Assembly: GCA_965652545.1 (NCBI GenBank)
Contig: CBFGWV010000127.1
Span: 1-13,132 of the forward strand
DNA: 13,132 nucleotides
Reading direction: 5' to 3'
DNA from: CBFGWV01 sp965652545
GTDB taxonomy: Bacteria > Pseudomonadota > Gammaproteobacteria > Competibacterales > Competibacteraceae
Shown: positions 1-6,526 of the stretch, in pieces
Position numbering within the stretch: the first letter of the stretch is position 1
How the letters are laid out: each line of letters begins with the position of its first letter
Notes under the pieces: generated by a model
What the model was told of the DNA's origin: nothing
The model's input: the letters and a program-made list of their open reading frames with translations, nothing else
Databases searched by the model: none
Program-made: the position numbers and the translations under genes

Positions 1-138
1 GCCCGCGAACGGGGGCTGCGCAGCCTGCACGGCGATGTGCTGGCGGAAAACACCGCCATGCGAGGGCTGGCGGCGGCCATGGGGTACGAGGAGACGGAGG
101 TCGGAGACGGCATTATCCGGGTGGAGCGGAGGGTGTGA
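1..138 (+). CDS. GNAT-family acetyltransferase, C-terminal 45 residues (5' end outside window)
   Basis: An open frame runs in from the left edge and stops at TGA 136-138. The visible tail reads RGLRSLHGDVLAENTAM, then LAAAMGYEE. This resembles the last helix and strand of GNAT N-acetyltransferases, where a Leu-x-Gly-x-Val-Leu-x-x-Asn-x-x-Met segment precedes a Met-Gly-Tyr/Phe turn. Similar tails occur at the end of the acetyltransferase domain of protein lysine acetyltransferases fused to acyl-CoA synthetase-like domains, but the part that would decide between a fused and a stand-alone enzyme is not in the window. The gene converges on the membrane-protein gene that ends at 329. The family call is fairly safe; the substrate is unknown. 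Confidence 0.7.
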   Translation, partial: ARERGLRSLHGDVLAENTAMRGLAAAMGYEETEVGDGIIRVERRV

Positions 139-142
139 TGGT

Positions 143-326
143 TTTTGAGTTTTAAGTTTTAAGTTTTAAGTTTTAAGTTTTCCAGCTTCCAGAGTGCTGG
201 CGCCGCCACTATCGGTTACCAAGGCCAAAGCTGCCAAGCACGGCAAGAAGAGCGTTGTTCGGTAGGTCTGGCCAGCCACAGTCCTTGAAAACTTAAAACT
301 TAAAACTTAAAACTTAAAACTTAAAA
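143..326. repeat. Inverted repeat made of TTTTAAG / CTTAAAA heptamers around a 104-nt unique core
   Basis: The left arm (143-182) holds six TTTT runs joined by AAG spacers, the first spacer being GAG. The right arm (287-326) is five tandem AAAACTT units plus a final AAAA and one flanking base. The arms are complementary over 40 positions with a single exception, G147 opposite T322, which would be a G-U pair in RNA. The core, 183-286, is GC-rich and has no convincing ORF; it contains a small CCAGC...GCTGG hairpin at 183-200. Because TTAA reads as TAA on both strands and seven is not a multiple of three, the arms place stop codons in all six frames. The element fills the space between two convergent genes. 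It may be a mobile or repetitive element of the REP/MITE class or a transcript-end structure; the sequence alone does not decide. Confidence 0.85.
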
Positions 327-328
327 TC

Positions 329-811
329 CTACCCCCTCAACCGCTGCCGCACCAGTTTCAGACCCCACTGGTACCTGATCAGCAACGGCCACACGGCGGC
401 ACTGGCCCATACCAGGCCAATCATGGCAAAGCGATGGAAAAGGCCGCCGGAGAGGCTGATGACCATGATGAAAACGATCAGGCCCAATACCAGCACGAGA
501 CCTTGGACGAGCAACTCCTGGGCCAGTGCCTGAGTCGCGGCATGGACGCGTGCCGCCTTGGCGCCGGTGGCACGGCGCAGGCGGCGGGCGAGGGTGCTGG
601 CATCGACGAACAGCCAGAACGTCCAGGCCAGGGCACCGATGAGCAGGAGGAGGCCGCCTTGTTCGTGGATCGCCGTCCATATCGGCTGCAACGCGCCACG
701 AACACCGATCGCCGTGGCCATCGACAGACAGACGCCCGCCGTAAACACCGAAAACGATATGAGCCGGGCAGGAAACTGCCGCAACCGCCGGGACTGACCC
801 TCGAAATCCAC
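329..811 (-). CDS. Small four-helix integral membrane protein of unknown function
   Basis: Read from GTG at 811 this encodes 160 residues. I chose this start because GGAG lies five bases upstream; the longer frame opens with TTG at 874 and has no ribosome-binding site. I see four hydrophobic segments, about residues 16-36, 52-70, 101-121 and 128-146. A basic loop follows segment 2 (LARRLRRATGAKAARV) and the C-terminus is basic (KLVRQRLRG), so both probably face the cytoplasm. I do not recognise the family. It is divergent from xylF and convergent with the GNAT gene. Overlapping plus-strand frames are rich in Glu, Gln, Arg and Asp and look like shadows. I infer a real membrane protein from the hydrophobic pattern alone. 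Confidence 0.6.
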   Translation of the reverse strand: MDFEGQSRRLRQFPARLISFSVFTAGVCLSMATAIGVRGALQPIWTAIHEQGGLLLLIGALAWTFWLFVDASTLARRLRRATGAKAARVHAATQALAQELLVQGLVLVLGLIVFIMVISLSGGLFHRFAMIGLVWASAAVWPLLIRYQWGLKLVRQRLRG

Positions 812-873
812 ACCTGCTCCGGGCTCGCTTTTTTGCAAGGCTAAACCAAGCTTCGGAGCAACGGTAGCAAACA

Positions 874-887
874 AGTGTCAAGACACT
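874..887. promoter_or_regulatory. Short perfect palindrome in the divergent intergenic region
   Basis: AGTGTC and GACACT form perfect 6-bp arms around AA, upstream of the membrane-protein gene and about 14 bp before the xylF -35 element. The minus-strand hexamer TTGACA (876-881) lies within it and could be a -35 for the membrane-protein gene, but no good -10 follows. It could be a regulator site; no known operator is recognised. Confidence 0.25.
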
Positions 888-900
888 GCGTCACCCGGCG

Positions 901-928
901 TTGACATGTTTAATTTGAGTATCAAAAT
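901..928 (+). promoter_or_regulatory. Putative sigma70 promoter of the xylFHG operon
   Basis: A perfect -35 hexamer TTGACA (901-906) is followed after 16 bp by CAAAAT (923-928), which matches four of six -10 positions. The local AT-rich composition stands out from the GC-rich surroundings. The predicted start near 935 would give a roughly 70-nt leader before the xylF ATG at 1007. The overlap with the palindrome at 909-931 suggests repression by occlusion. Confidence 0.5.
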
Positions 929-931
929 AAA
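909..931. promoter_or_regulatory. Near-palindromic operator, candidate site for the ROK/XylR repressor
   Basis: The left half is TTTA, A, TTTGA, G and the right half is A, TCAAA, A, TAAA, around a central T at 920. Nine of eleven arm positions are complementary. The TTTG...CAAA core with flanking A/T runs resembles operators of ROK-family XylR proteins in Bacillus. It lies over the spacer and -10 region of the xylF promoter, where repressor binding would block polymerase. The assignment to the regulator at 4060-5259 is inferred from position and half-site style. Confidence 0.55.
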
Positions 932-1006
932 ACACAGCGGGATAACGAAAACACAAGGCGCCGTCAGGCTCCTGGGCCCGTGACCACCGAAGGACAAGGA
1001 GAGCAC

Positions 1007-2047
1007 ATGAACAAAGTCGCCCGATTCTGCCGCCACACCGCACTACTGCTGGCGGTCGCGATCCCCTCGCTTGCCCAAGCCGATCCGGTCGTGGGCGTCA
1101 GTTGGTCGAACTTCCAGGAAGAGCGTTGGAAGACCGATGAAGCCGCCATCAAGAACACTCTCGATGCGGCTGGTGCGAGCTATTTGTCCGCCGATGCCGG
1201 CGGTTCCGCCGAGAAGCAGCTTGCCGACATCGAGAGCCTGATCACCCGTGGCGCAGAGGTGTTGATCGTCCTGGCCTGGGATTCCGACGCCATACTGCCG
1301 GCCGTCGCCCGTGCCCAGGCCGAGGGAATACCCGTAGTCGCCTACGACCGCCTCATCGAGGCGCAGGAGGTGTTCTACATCACCTTCGACAATGTCGAGG
1401 TCGGCCGGATACAAGCCCGCGAGGTGCTCAAGCATGCACCGGAAGGCAACTACGTGCTGATCAAGGGCGCCTCCACCGACCCGAATGCCGACTTCCTGGC
1501 ACAAGGCCAGAAAGAGGTCCTGCAGCCCAAGATCGACAGCGGTGAGATCACTATCGTCGGCGAGCAATACACCGAAGGCTGGCGGCCCGAGGTGGCCCAA
1601 CGCAATATGGAACAGATTCTGACCGCCAACGACAATGCCGTCGATGCCGTACTGGCGGCCAATGACGGCACCGCCGGGGGTGTGGTGGCCGCGTTGCAGT
1701 CCCAAGGCATCACCGATGTGCCGGTATCCGGGCAGGATGCGGACCACGCCGCGCTCAACCGCGTCGCCCGCGGCGTGCAGACCGTCAGTGTATGGAAGGA
1801 CTCGCGCGAGTTGGGTAAACGTGCCGCCGAGGTCGCTCTGGCGCTGGCCGGGGGCACTGCGCTGGCGGACGTCGAGGGCGCAGGCACCTGGGACGGCGGC
1901 CCCAAGGGTATAAGCATGGCCTCTATCCTGCTGGCACCGGTGCCGATCACCCGCGACAATCTCGACGCGGTGGTGGACGCCGGCTGGATCACGCGTGAGG
2001 CGGTCTGCCGTGAGGTGACCGACAACCCGCCGGCCGTGTGCCAGTAA
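1007..2047 (+). CDS. xylF: D-xylose ABC transporter, periplasmic substrate-binding protein XylF
   Basis: This encodes 346 residues from ATG 1007, with AAGGAG at 996-1001. A GTG at 980 in the same frame lacks a ribosome-binding site and would spoil the signal peptide, so I rejected it. Residues 1-25 form a Sec signal (basic MNKVARFCRH, then a hydrophobic stretch, Ala-Gln-Ala cleavage site). The mature protein is a two-lobed sugar-binding fold of the ribose/xylose type. Its opening VGVSWSNFQEERWKTD matches the XylF pattern, followed by GIPVVAYDRLI, YITFDNVEVG, the AANDGTAGG segment and VSGQDADHAALN, all positioned as in Escherichia coli XylF (about 330 aa). It captures the sugar in the periplasm and delivers it to the XylH permease. 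It is the first gene of xylFHG and probably repressed through 909-931. A related pentose cannot be excluded as ligand. Confidence 0.87.
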   Translation: MNKVARFCRHTALLLAVAIPSLAQADPVVGVSWSNFQEERWKTDEAAIKNTLDAAGASYLSADAGGSAEKQLADIESLITRGAEVLIVLAWDSDAILPAVARAQAEGIPVVAYDRLIEAQEVFYITFDNVEVGRIQAREVLKHAPEGNYVLIKGASTDPNADFLAQGQKEVLQPKIDSGEITIVGEQYTEGWRPEVAQRNMEQILTANDNAVDAVLAANDGTAGGVVAALQSQGITDVPVSGQDADHAALNRVARGVQTVSVWKDSRELGKRAAEVALALAGGTALADVEGAGTWDGGPKGISMASILLAPVPITRDNLDAVVDAGWITREAVCREVTDNPPAVCQ

Positions 2048-2078
2048 CCGCGGCCGCTCGGCTTCAAGGAACGGTGCC

Positions 2079-3290
2079 ATGAGCTCCACTGCACAGACCG
2101 TGCACTCACGCTTGCGCGATTACCAGATCGACCTGCGCCTGCTGGCCATGATCGGTGTGCTGGCCGCCATATGGGTCGGGTTGCACCTCATCACCGATGG
2201 GGTGTTTCTCACGCCACGCAACCTCTACAACCTGGCGGTGCAGAGCTCGGTCATCGGCATCATGGCCTGCGGCATGGTGCTGGTCATCGTCTGCCGGCAC
2301 ATCGACCTGTCCGTCGGTTCGGTGCTCGGTTTCACCGGCATGATGATCGCCTGGCTCCAGGTCGAGATGCTGCCACCGGAGGCGGCGTGGAACTGGCCGC
2401 TGACCATCGTGATCGGTCTGGCGCTGGGTGGGCTCATCGGTGCCTGGCAGGGTTGGTGGGTGGCCTACCGGGGTATTCCGGCCTTCGTGGTCACATTGGC
2501 GGGGTTGCTCATCTTCCGCGGTGCGGCCTTCCTGGTGACCGACGGCCGCACCGTGGCGCCGCTCAACCCAAATTACCAGAACCTCGGCGGCGGCCTGAAC
2601 GGTTCGATCGGGGCCACCTGGAGCTGGCTGCTCGCCGCCTTGGCCATCGCCGCCATGGTCGCGCTGGCCGCCCGCCAGCGCGCCAGCCGCAGGCATCATG
2701 GGTTCCAGGTCAAACCGTGGCCGCTGGAGCTGGCCTTGCTGGTCGCCGGCGGCGGGGTGATCGTCGCCTTCGTGATGGTCATGAACGCATACACCCAGCC
2801 GCGAAGCGACATCCCGCGCGGCATTCCGGTGCCGGTGCTGATCCTGCTGGCGGTGGTGGCCATCATGAGCTGGCTGACGCGTGCGACGCGCTTCGGCCGC
2901 TACGTCTTCGCCCTCGGCGGCAGTCCGGAGGCCGCCGCCCTGGCAGGCATCAACGTCAAACGGGTGACCGTGTGGGTATTCGCCATCATGGGCCTGCTCA
3001 GTGCGGTCGCCGCCGTGGTGCTCAGCGCCCGGCTCAACGCCGGGACCAACTCGATGGGCACGCTGTCCGAGCTCAGCGTCATCGCCGCGGCGGTCATCGG
3101 CGGCACCTCGCTGGCCGGCGGGGTCGGCTCCATCGCCGGGGCGATATTGGGTGCGGTGATCATGCAAAGCATGGAGAACGGCATGGTGCTCATGGGTGTC
3201 TCCAGTGCCGTCCGCCAAGTGGTGATCGGGGTGCTGCTGATTCTGGCGGTCTGGATCGACACGTGGCACAAGCAGCGGGGAGGGCGGTAA
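2079..3290 (+). CDS. xylH: Xylose-type sugar ABC transporter permease XylH
   Basis: This 403-residue inner-membrane permease of the ribose/xylose (BPD_transp_2) class is close in length to E. coli XylH (393). AAGGA stands about 8 bases before ATG 2079. Recognisable family segments are the N-terminal DGVFLTPRNLYNLAVQSS region, HIDLSVGSVLGFTG near residue 75, PAFVVTLAGLLIFRGAAF near residue 136, a central hydrophilic loop rich in Arg and His, the loop GGSPEAAALAGINVKRV that contacts the ATPase, and the C-terminal GGTSLAGGVGSIAGAILGA helix pair. About ten or more hydrophobic helices are visible. It lies 31 bp after xylF, and its TAA shares a base with the xylG ATG, so translation is likely coupled. 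It forms the channel for the sugar bound by XylF. Confidence 0.88.
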   Translation: MSSTAQTVHSRLRDYQIDLRLLAMIGVLAAIWVGLHLITDGVFLTPRNLYNLAVQSSVIGIMACGMVLVIVCRHIDLSVGSVLGFTGMMIAWLQVEMLPPEAAWNWPLTIVIGLALGGLIGAWQGWWVAYRGIPAFVVTLAGLLIFRGAAFLVTDGRTVAPLNPNYQNLGGGLNGSIGATWSWLLAALAIAAMVALAARQRASRRHHGFQVKPWPLELALLVAGGGVIVAFVMVMNAYTQPRSDIPRGIPVPVLILLAVVAIMSWLTRATRFGRYVFALGGSPEAAALAGINVKRVTVWVFAIMGLLSAVAAVVLSARLNAGTNSMGTLSELSVIAAAVIGGTSLAGGVGSIAGAILGAVIMQSMENGMVLMGVSSAVRQVVIGVLLILAVWIDTWHKQRGGR

Positions 3291-4063
3291 TGGTCGCGCA
3301 GGCATTGCTTCAAGCCGTCGGTATCCACAAGCGCTTCGGCGGCGTCCATGCCGTCGAGGATGTCAGCATCGACGTGTATCCGGGCGAAGTCGTCGGCGTG
3401 CTCGGGCACAATGGGGCCGGCAAATCCTGCCTCATAAAGATCATCTCCGGCGCAATGAGCCGCGATGATGGGCAAGTCATCGTAGACGGCTCGCCGGCAC
3501 AGCTCGACAGCCCGCGCGATGCCCGCGCCCTGGGTATCGAGACCATTCATCAAACCCTGGCGCTGGCCGACAATCTCAATGCCTCTGCCAACCTGTTCCT
3601 GGGGCGGGAGCTGACCACCCGCTGGGGCACCCTGGACGAGGACGCCATGGAAGCCGAGGCGCGCAAGGTGCTGGCCCGGCTCAACCCCAACTTCACCAAC
3701 CTCAACGACCCGGTGTGCAATCTCTCCGGCGGTCAGCGCCAAGTCATCGCCATCGGGCGGGCGCTTCAGTTCAAGACGCGCATTCTCATCATGGACGAAC
3801 CGACCGCGGCCCTGGGGCCGTCGGAGACTGCCATGGTGGCCGACCTGATCAAACGGCTGAAGGCCGAGGGCATCGGCATCCTGCTGGTCAGCCACGACAT
3901 GCATGACGTCTTCCGCCTGTGCGACCGCATCATGGTGATGAAGAACGGCCGCTGCGTGGGCAGCCATCCGATCGAGGAGGTCACCCAGGACGATGTGCTC
4001 AGCCTCATCATCCTAGGCCGCCTGCCGCAAGACTGGCGACCGCGCAATATGACAACCGATTAG
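3290..4063 (+). CDS. xylG: Sugar ABC transporter ATP-binding protein, single-domain XylG/FrcA type
   Basis: This encodes 257 residues from ATG 3290, overlapping the xylH stop by one base. A longer in-frame extension back to 2171 lies inside xylH and is a shadow. It holds one complete nucleotide-binding domain: Walker A GHNGAGKS (39-46), Q-loop Gln88 in IHQTLALADNL, signature LSGGQ (145-149), Walker B ILIMDE (165-170) and switch His202 in VSHDM. The residue after Walker A Ser46 is Cys47, where Thr is usual. E. coli XylG is a tandem duplication of about 510 residues, whereas this is half that length, like FrcA of the rhizobial fructose transporter. It therefore probably works as a homodimer under XylH. 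It energises sugar import on the cytoplasmic face. The stop overlaps the xylR stop by 4 bp tail-to-tail. Confidence 0.85.
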   Translation: MVAQALLQAVGIHKRFGGVHAVEDVSIDVYPGEVVGVLGHNGAGKSCLIKIISGAMSRDDGQVIVDGSPAQLDSPRDARALGIETIHQTLALADNLNASANLFLGRELTTRWGTLDEDAMEAEARKVLARLNPNFTNLNDPVCNLSGGQRQVIAIGRALQFKTRILIMDEPTAALGPSETAMVADLIKRLKAEGIGILLVSHDMHDVFRLCDRIMVMKNGRCVGSHPIEEVTQDDVLSLIILGRLPQDWRPRNMTTD

Positions 4064-5259
4064 AGCAACTGCGCATCCGCGGCCTCCAGGGCCGTGGCGA
4101 CGCCACCGATGCATGAGAGGTCCTGGTCCCAGGGGTGGGCGATGATGCGCGTATCGCCGATGAGGTCATCGACCAGGGCCTGCTCCAGCGTCGCCTGCAT
4201 GCTGGATGCCATCAATTCGAAGCCGCGCACACCGGCGCCGGTCACCACGACGATGTCCGGGTCGAGCAAGGCCAGGACATTGGCCAAGCCCAGCCCAAGG
4301 GCCCGCCCAGCGCGCTCGAACACCGCGCGCGCGTCGGTATCGCCCCCGCACGCTCTGGCGGTGAGTAGGCGCATCTGCTGCTCCGTGGGGTGGAAGCGTT
4401 CGCTGGGAGGCAGCTCCAGGGTCGCTACCGCCTCACGGTACAAGGCATAGTCGCTGATGTAAGCCTCGATACAGCCGTGTTTACCGCAGGCGCACAGCGG
4501 GCCGTCGATACCGACCTTGGTATGGCCGAATTCCGCGGACGCCCCGCTGGCACCCAAGTACGGTTTGCCATCGACCAGCAGGCACATGCCCACACCATTA
4601 CCGAGCATGACCACTGCCACATGGCGATACGCGGCGAACTGGGGCTGCGCGGCCACGGCCTGGCCGACCGCATTGGCGTCGTTATCGAGGATGACCGGGC
4701 AGTGCAACGCCGCCCGCAGGCGCTCGGCCAAGGGTACGTTGCGGGCGGACAGCGCCGGGGACCAGACAATGCTGCCGGCCAGCGGCGCCACGATACCCTG
4801 CACCGCCATGAACACGCCGGCGAAGTGGCGATAAGCCGCCTGCACTGCGGCACGCAAGGCCTCGACCTTGTCGATGATCAAGGCGCACAAAGCCTCCGGT
4901 TCGAGCACTCGCGTATCCAGCGTGTAGATCACCCGCTTACGGATCGCGCCCTTGAAATCGCCCACAGTCAGGTGGATCTCGTTCGTGGACAAGCGGATAC
5001 ACACCGCAAAGCTGGCCTGTGCGTCCAGATCCACCAGCGTTTTGGGCCGGCCACGGCCGCGGCCGGCGGCAATCTCGGGTTCAAGCTCACGAATGAGGCC
5101 GCGGCTGCGCAACTCGGTGGTGATGGCGGTGACGGTCGCTGGGCTCAACCCGGTCATTGGGGCGAGGTCCACCCGCGCGACGGGGCCGCAGGCGCGAAGC
5201 GTGCGCAGCAGGCTCAAGCTGTTGGTGAGGCGAATCGTCTCGGTGGTGGCAGCAGCCAT
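4060..5259 (-). CDS. xylR: ROK-family transcriptional repressor, XylR type
   Basis: This encodes 399 residues, the usual size for ROK repressors. The N-terminus carries a winged helix-turn-helix (about 12-60; recognition region LAPMTGLSPATVTAITTELRS) ending in an Arg/Gly-rich wing (GRGRGRPKT). The rest is the sugar-kinase-like ROK domain. It shows DNDANA (192-197), a phosphate-loop-like LGNGVG (219-224), EFGHT (243-247) and the zinc motif CACGKHGC (256-263), where His246 and three Cys would bind zinc. It likely represses xylFHG until a pentose or related effector binds, and the palindrome at 909-931 is the best target. ATG 5259 has only a weak AAGA ribosome-binding site. Its tail overlaps xylG by 4 bp, so read-through from either side would make antisense RNA. 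The family is certain; the effector is inferred from the neighbours. Confidence 0.85.
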   Translation of the reverse strand: MAAATTETIRLTNSLSLLRTLRACGPVARVDLAPMTGLSPATVTAITTELRSRGLIRELEPEIAAGRGRGRPKTLVDLDAQASFAVCIRLSTNEIHLTVGDFKGAIRKRVIYTLDTRVLEPEALCALIIDKVEALRAAVQAAYRHFAGVFMAVQGIVAPLAGSIVWSPALSARNVPLAERLRAALHCPVILDNDANAVGQAVAAQPQFAAYRHVAVVMLGNGVGMCLLVDGKPYLGASGASAEFGHTKVGIDGPLCACGKHGCIEAYISDYALYREAVATLELPPSERFHPTEQQMRLLTARACGGDTDARAVFERAGRALGLGLANVLALLDPDIVVVTGAGVRGFELMASSMQATLEQALVDDLIGDTRIIAHPWDQDLSCIGGVATALEAADAQLL

Positions 5260-5282
5260 AGATCTTGGCGCGATATCCGCAA

Positions 5283-5307
5283 CCGGGGAATGAACCCCGG
5301 CAGTATA
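5283..5307 (-). promoter_or_regulatory. Hairpin CCGGGG/CCCCGG next to a TATACT -10 box, upstream of xylR
   Basis: CCGGGG (5283-5288) and CCCCGG (5295-5300) form a perfect stem with a 6-nt loop. No T-run follows on either strand, so it is a poor Rho-independent terminator for the FHA-EAL gene ending at 5331. On the minus strand the hexamer TATACT (5302-5307) reads as a good -10 box for xylR, with no convincing -35. The palindrome would then lie just after the transcription start, where an operator or leader hairpin would act. Confidence 0.35.
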
Positions 5308-5330
5308 CCCAAGCCTGCCGCGTGCACCGG

Positions 5331-6422
5331 TCAGATCGGACGCGGCTTACCGAAGAAGTAGCCTTGGTAGAGCTCTATGCCCAGGTCACGGCAGATATCG
5401 ACCTGCGACTTCGTTTCCACGCATTCGGCCAATGTCCGGCAGCCCATATCCTGCACAAGACTGGAGAGCGTGCCGAGAAACCGGTGATGCGGTGAGCCGA
5501 CCGTGTCGAGCTTGGCGATCAGCCCTTGGTCGAACTTCAGCACATCCGGCGTGACTTCGATCAGCTCCAGTAGCCGGGCCTGCCCGGCGCCGAAATCGTC
5601 ATAGGCCAAGCCGATGTTCAGCGCCTGAAGACGGGATTTCATATCCTCCATGAGTTTGAGATTGGTCACCGCGGCTTCGTGGATCTCCAGCACCAGCTGC
5701 AACGCCGGCCAGCGCTCGCGGACTGCGACCAGCTCCGCCATCAGGCGATCCGGCTCGTCGAGTTCCCGCGGGTGGGTGTTGAAGAAGATCGGTTCGGCAA
5801 TACCCGCCGCCGCGGCCTGTGCCAGCCCGACGCGCCGCAGCAGCTCGCTGAACTCCACGGCTTTGTCCATGGACTCCGACAAGGCAATCAGCACCCCGGG
5901 GGACGGCGGCAGATCGGGATGTGTGCCGCGCCCCAGCAGTTCGTAAGCCAGCAGCTTGCCGTCGCCATCGACGATAGGCTGGATGTAGCCCTCCACCTGC
6001 GCGCGCTCCAAAAGCTCGACGAACTGGCGCGCATGGGGAGAAAACCGCTGCTGCAAAGACTTCATACCGACGAGCGTATGGTCGTCGTCGGTAAACGTGT
6101 CGCAGGAGAGCGCATCGGCCGCCTCTTCAATGAAGCGGAACTCTGTCTCGGCGAAGTGCACCACATCGCCGTTGCTGACGACGACACTGTCGCCGATGCG
6201 CTGGTGATTGAGAAATGTGCCGTTGGTACTGCCCAAATCGGTGAGCACGATCTCGCCATCGACCCCGTGCTCAAAGCGCGCGTGGCGACGGGAGATACGC
6301 GAGGTGGCCAACACCAGATCGCAGTCGGGCGCGCGCCCGACGACAAAAGGCAGCTTGCTGATCGCCGTCCGATGCAAACGGCCGACAGCGGCGAACGCCT
6401 CTAGAAAACACACCCGGTCCAT
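5331..6422 (-). CDS. FHA-EAL protein, probable c-di-GMP phosphodiesterase
   Basis: This encodes 363 residues from ATG 6422, preceded by a G-rich ribosome-binding site. The open frame extends to 6683, but that part overlaps the IclR gene and has no recognisable domain, so I trimmed it. Residues about 20-100 are a forkhead-associated domain: VVGR (27-30), SRRH (44-47) and LGSTNGTFLN (63-72), the standard phosphothreonine-binding signature. Residues about 140-363 are an EAL domain. The residues expected for metal binding and catalysis are present: E161 (ELL replaces EAL), N215, E246, D275-D276 (YDDFGAG), K296, E333 (AECVE) and Q353 (QGYFFGKP). It probably hydrolyses cyclic di-GMP in the cytoplasm, with activity or location set by a phosphoprotein partner. 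No kinase or GGDEF gene is nearby. It is 71 bp upstream of xylR on the same strand. Confidence 0.87.
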   Translation of the reverse strand: MDRVCFLEAFAAVGRLHRTAISKLPFVVGRAPDCDLVLATSRISRRHARFEHGVDGEIVLTDLGSTNGTFLNHQRIGDSVVVSNGDVVHFAETEFRFIEEAADALSCDTFTDDDHTLVGMKSLQQRFSPHARQFVELLERAQVEGYIQPIVDGDGKLLAYELLGRGTHPDLPPSPGVLIALSESMDKAVEFSELLRRVGLAQAAAAGIAEPIFFNTHPRELDEPDRLMAELVAVRERWPALQLVLEIHEAAVTNLKLMEDMKSRLQALNIGLAYDDFGAGQARLLELIEVTPDVLKFDQGLIAKLDTVGSPHHRFLGTLSSLVQDMGCRTLAECVETKSQVDICRDLGIELYQGYFFGKPRPI

Positions 6423-6453
6423 GCCCGCCCCCCGGCCATCGCACATTGTGTGG

Positions 6454-6462
6454 AGCATAGCA
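6454..6462 (-). promoter_or_regulatory. Extended -10 promoter element for the FHA-EAL gene
   Basis: Read on the minus strand this is TGCTATGCT, an extended -10 (TGn followed by TATGCT). No good -35 is seen, which extended -10 promoters tolerate. Transcription would start near 6447, about 25 nt before ATG 6422. It supports the shorter start for the FHA-EAL protein and transcription separate from the upstream IclR gene. It is inferred from motif and position only. Confidence 0.4.
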
Positions 6463-6526
6463 GAGGGGACGGCGACACCGATCCGGTATCGTCCAGCGGG
6501 CGGGCAAACCGGCGCCTTCCGTGCAG

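Noticed and set aside
143..326. CRISPR array or simple Rho-independent terminator
   Set aside because: The units are 7 bp with no spacers, the two blocks are inverted, and there is no GC-rich stem followed by a U-run.
434..844. Plus-strand ORF of 136 codons opposite the small membrane protein
   Set aside because: Its product is a low-complexity mix of Glu, Gln, Asp and Arg, as expected from the antisense of a membrane-protein gene, and it has no domain or good ribosome-binding site.
980..1006. GTG at 980 as the xylF start
   Set aside because: It adds MTTEGQGEH before a standard signal peptide and lacks a Shine-Dalgarno. ATG 1007 has AAGGAG.
1043..2089. Minus-strand ORF of 348 codons opposite xylF
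   Set aside because: It is a shadow frame in GC-rich DNA, rich in His, Gly, Asp and Arg, with no recognisable domain.
2106..3305. Minus-strand ORF of 399 codons opposite xylH
   Set aside because: The translation is dominated by His, Asp, Gln and Arg, a typical antisense of a hydrophobic permease.
5283..5300. Rho-independent terminator after the FHA-EAL gene
   Set aside because: The stem is GC-rich but no T-run follows on the minus strand, so it was recorded only as a hairpin/possible operator.
4390..5361. Plus-strand ORF of 323 codons opposite xylR
   Set aside because: The ROK protein on the other strand has clear HTH and zinc motifs; this frame has none.
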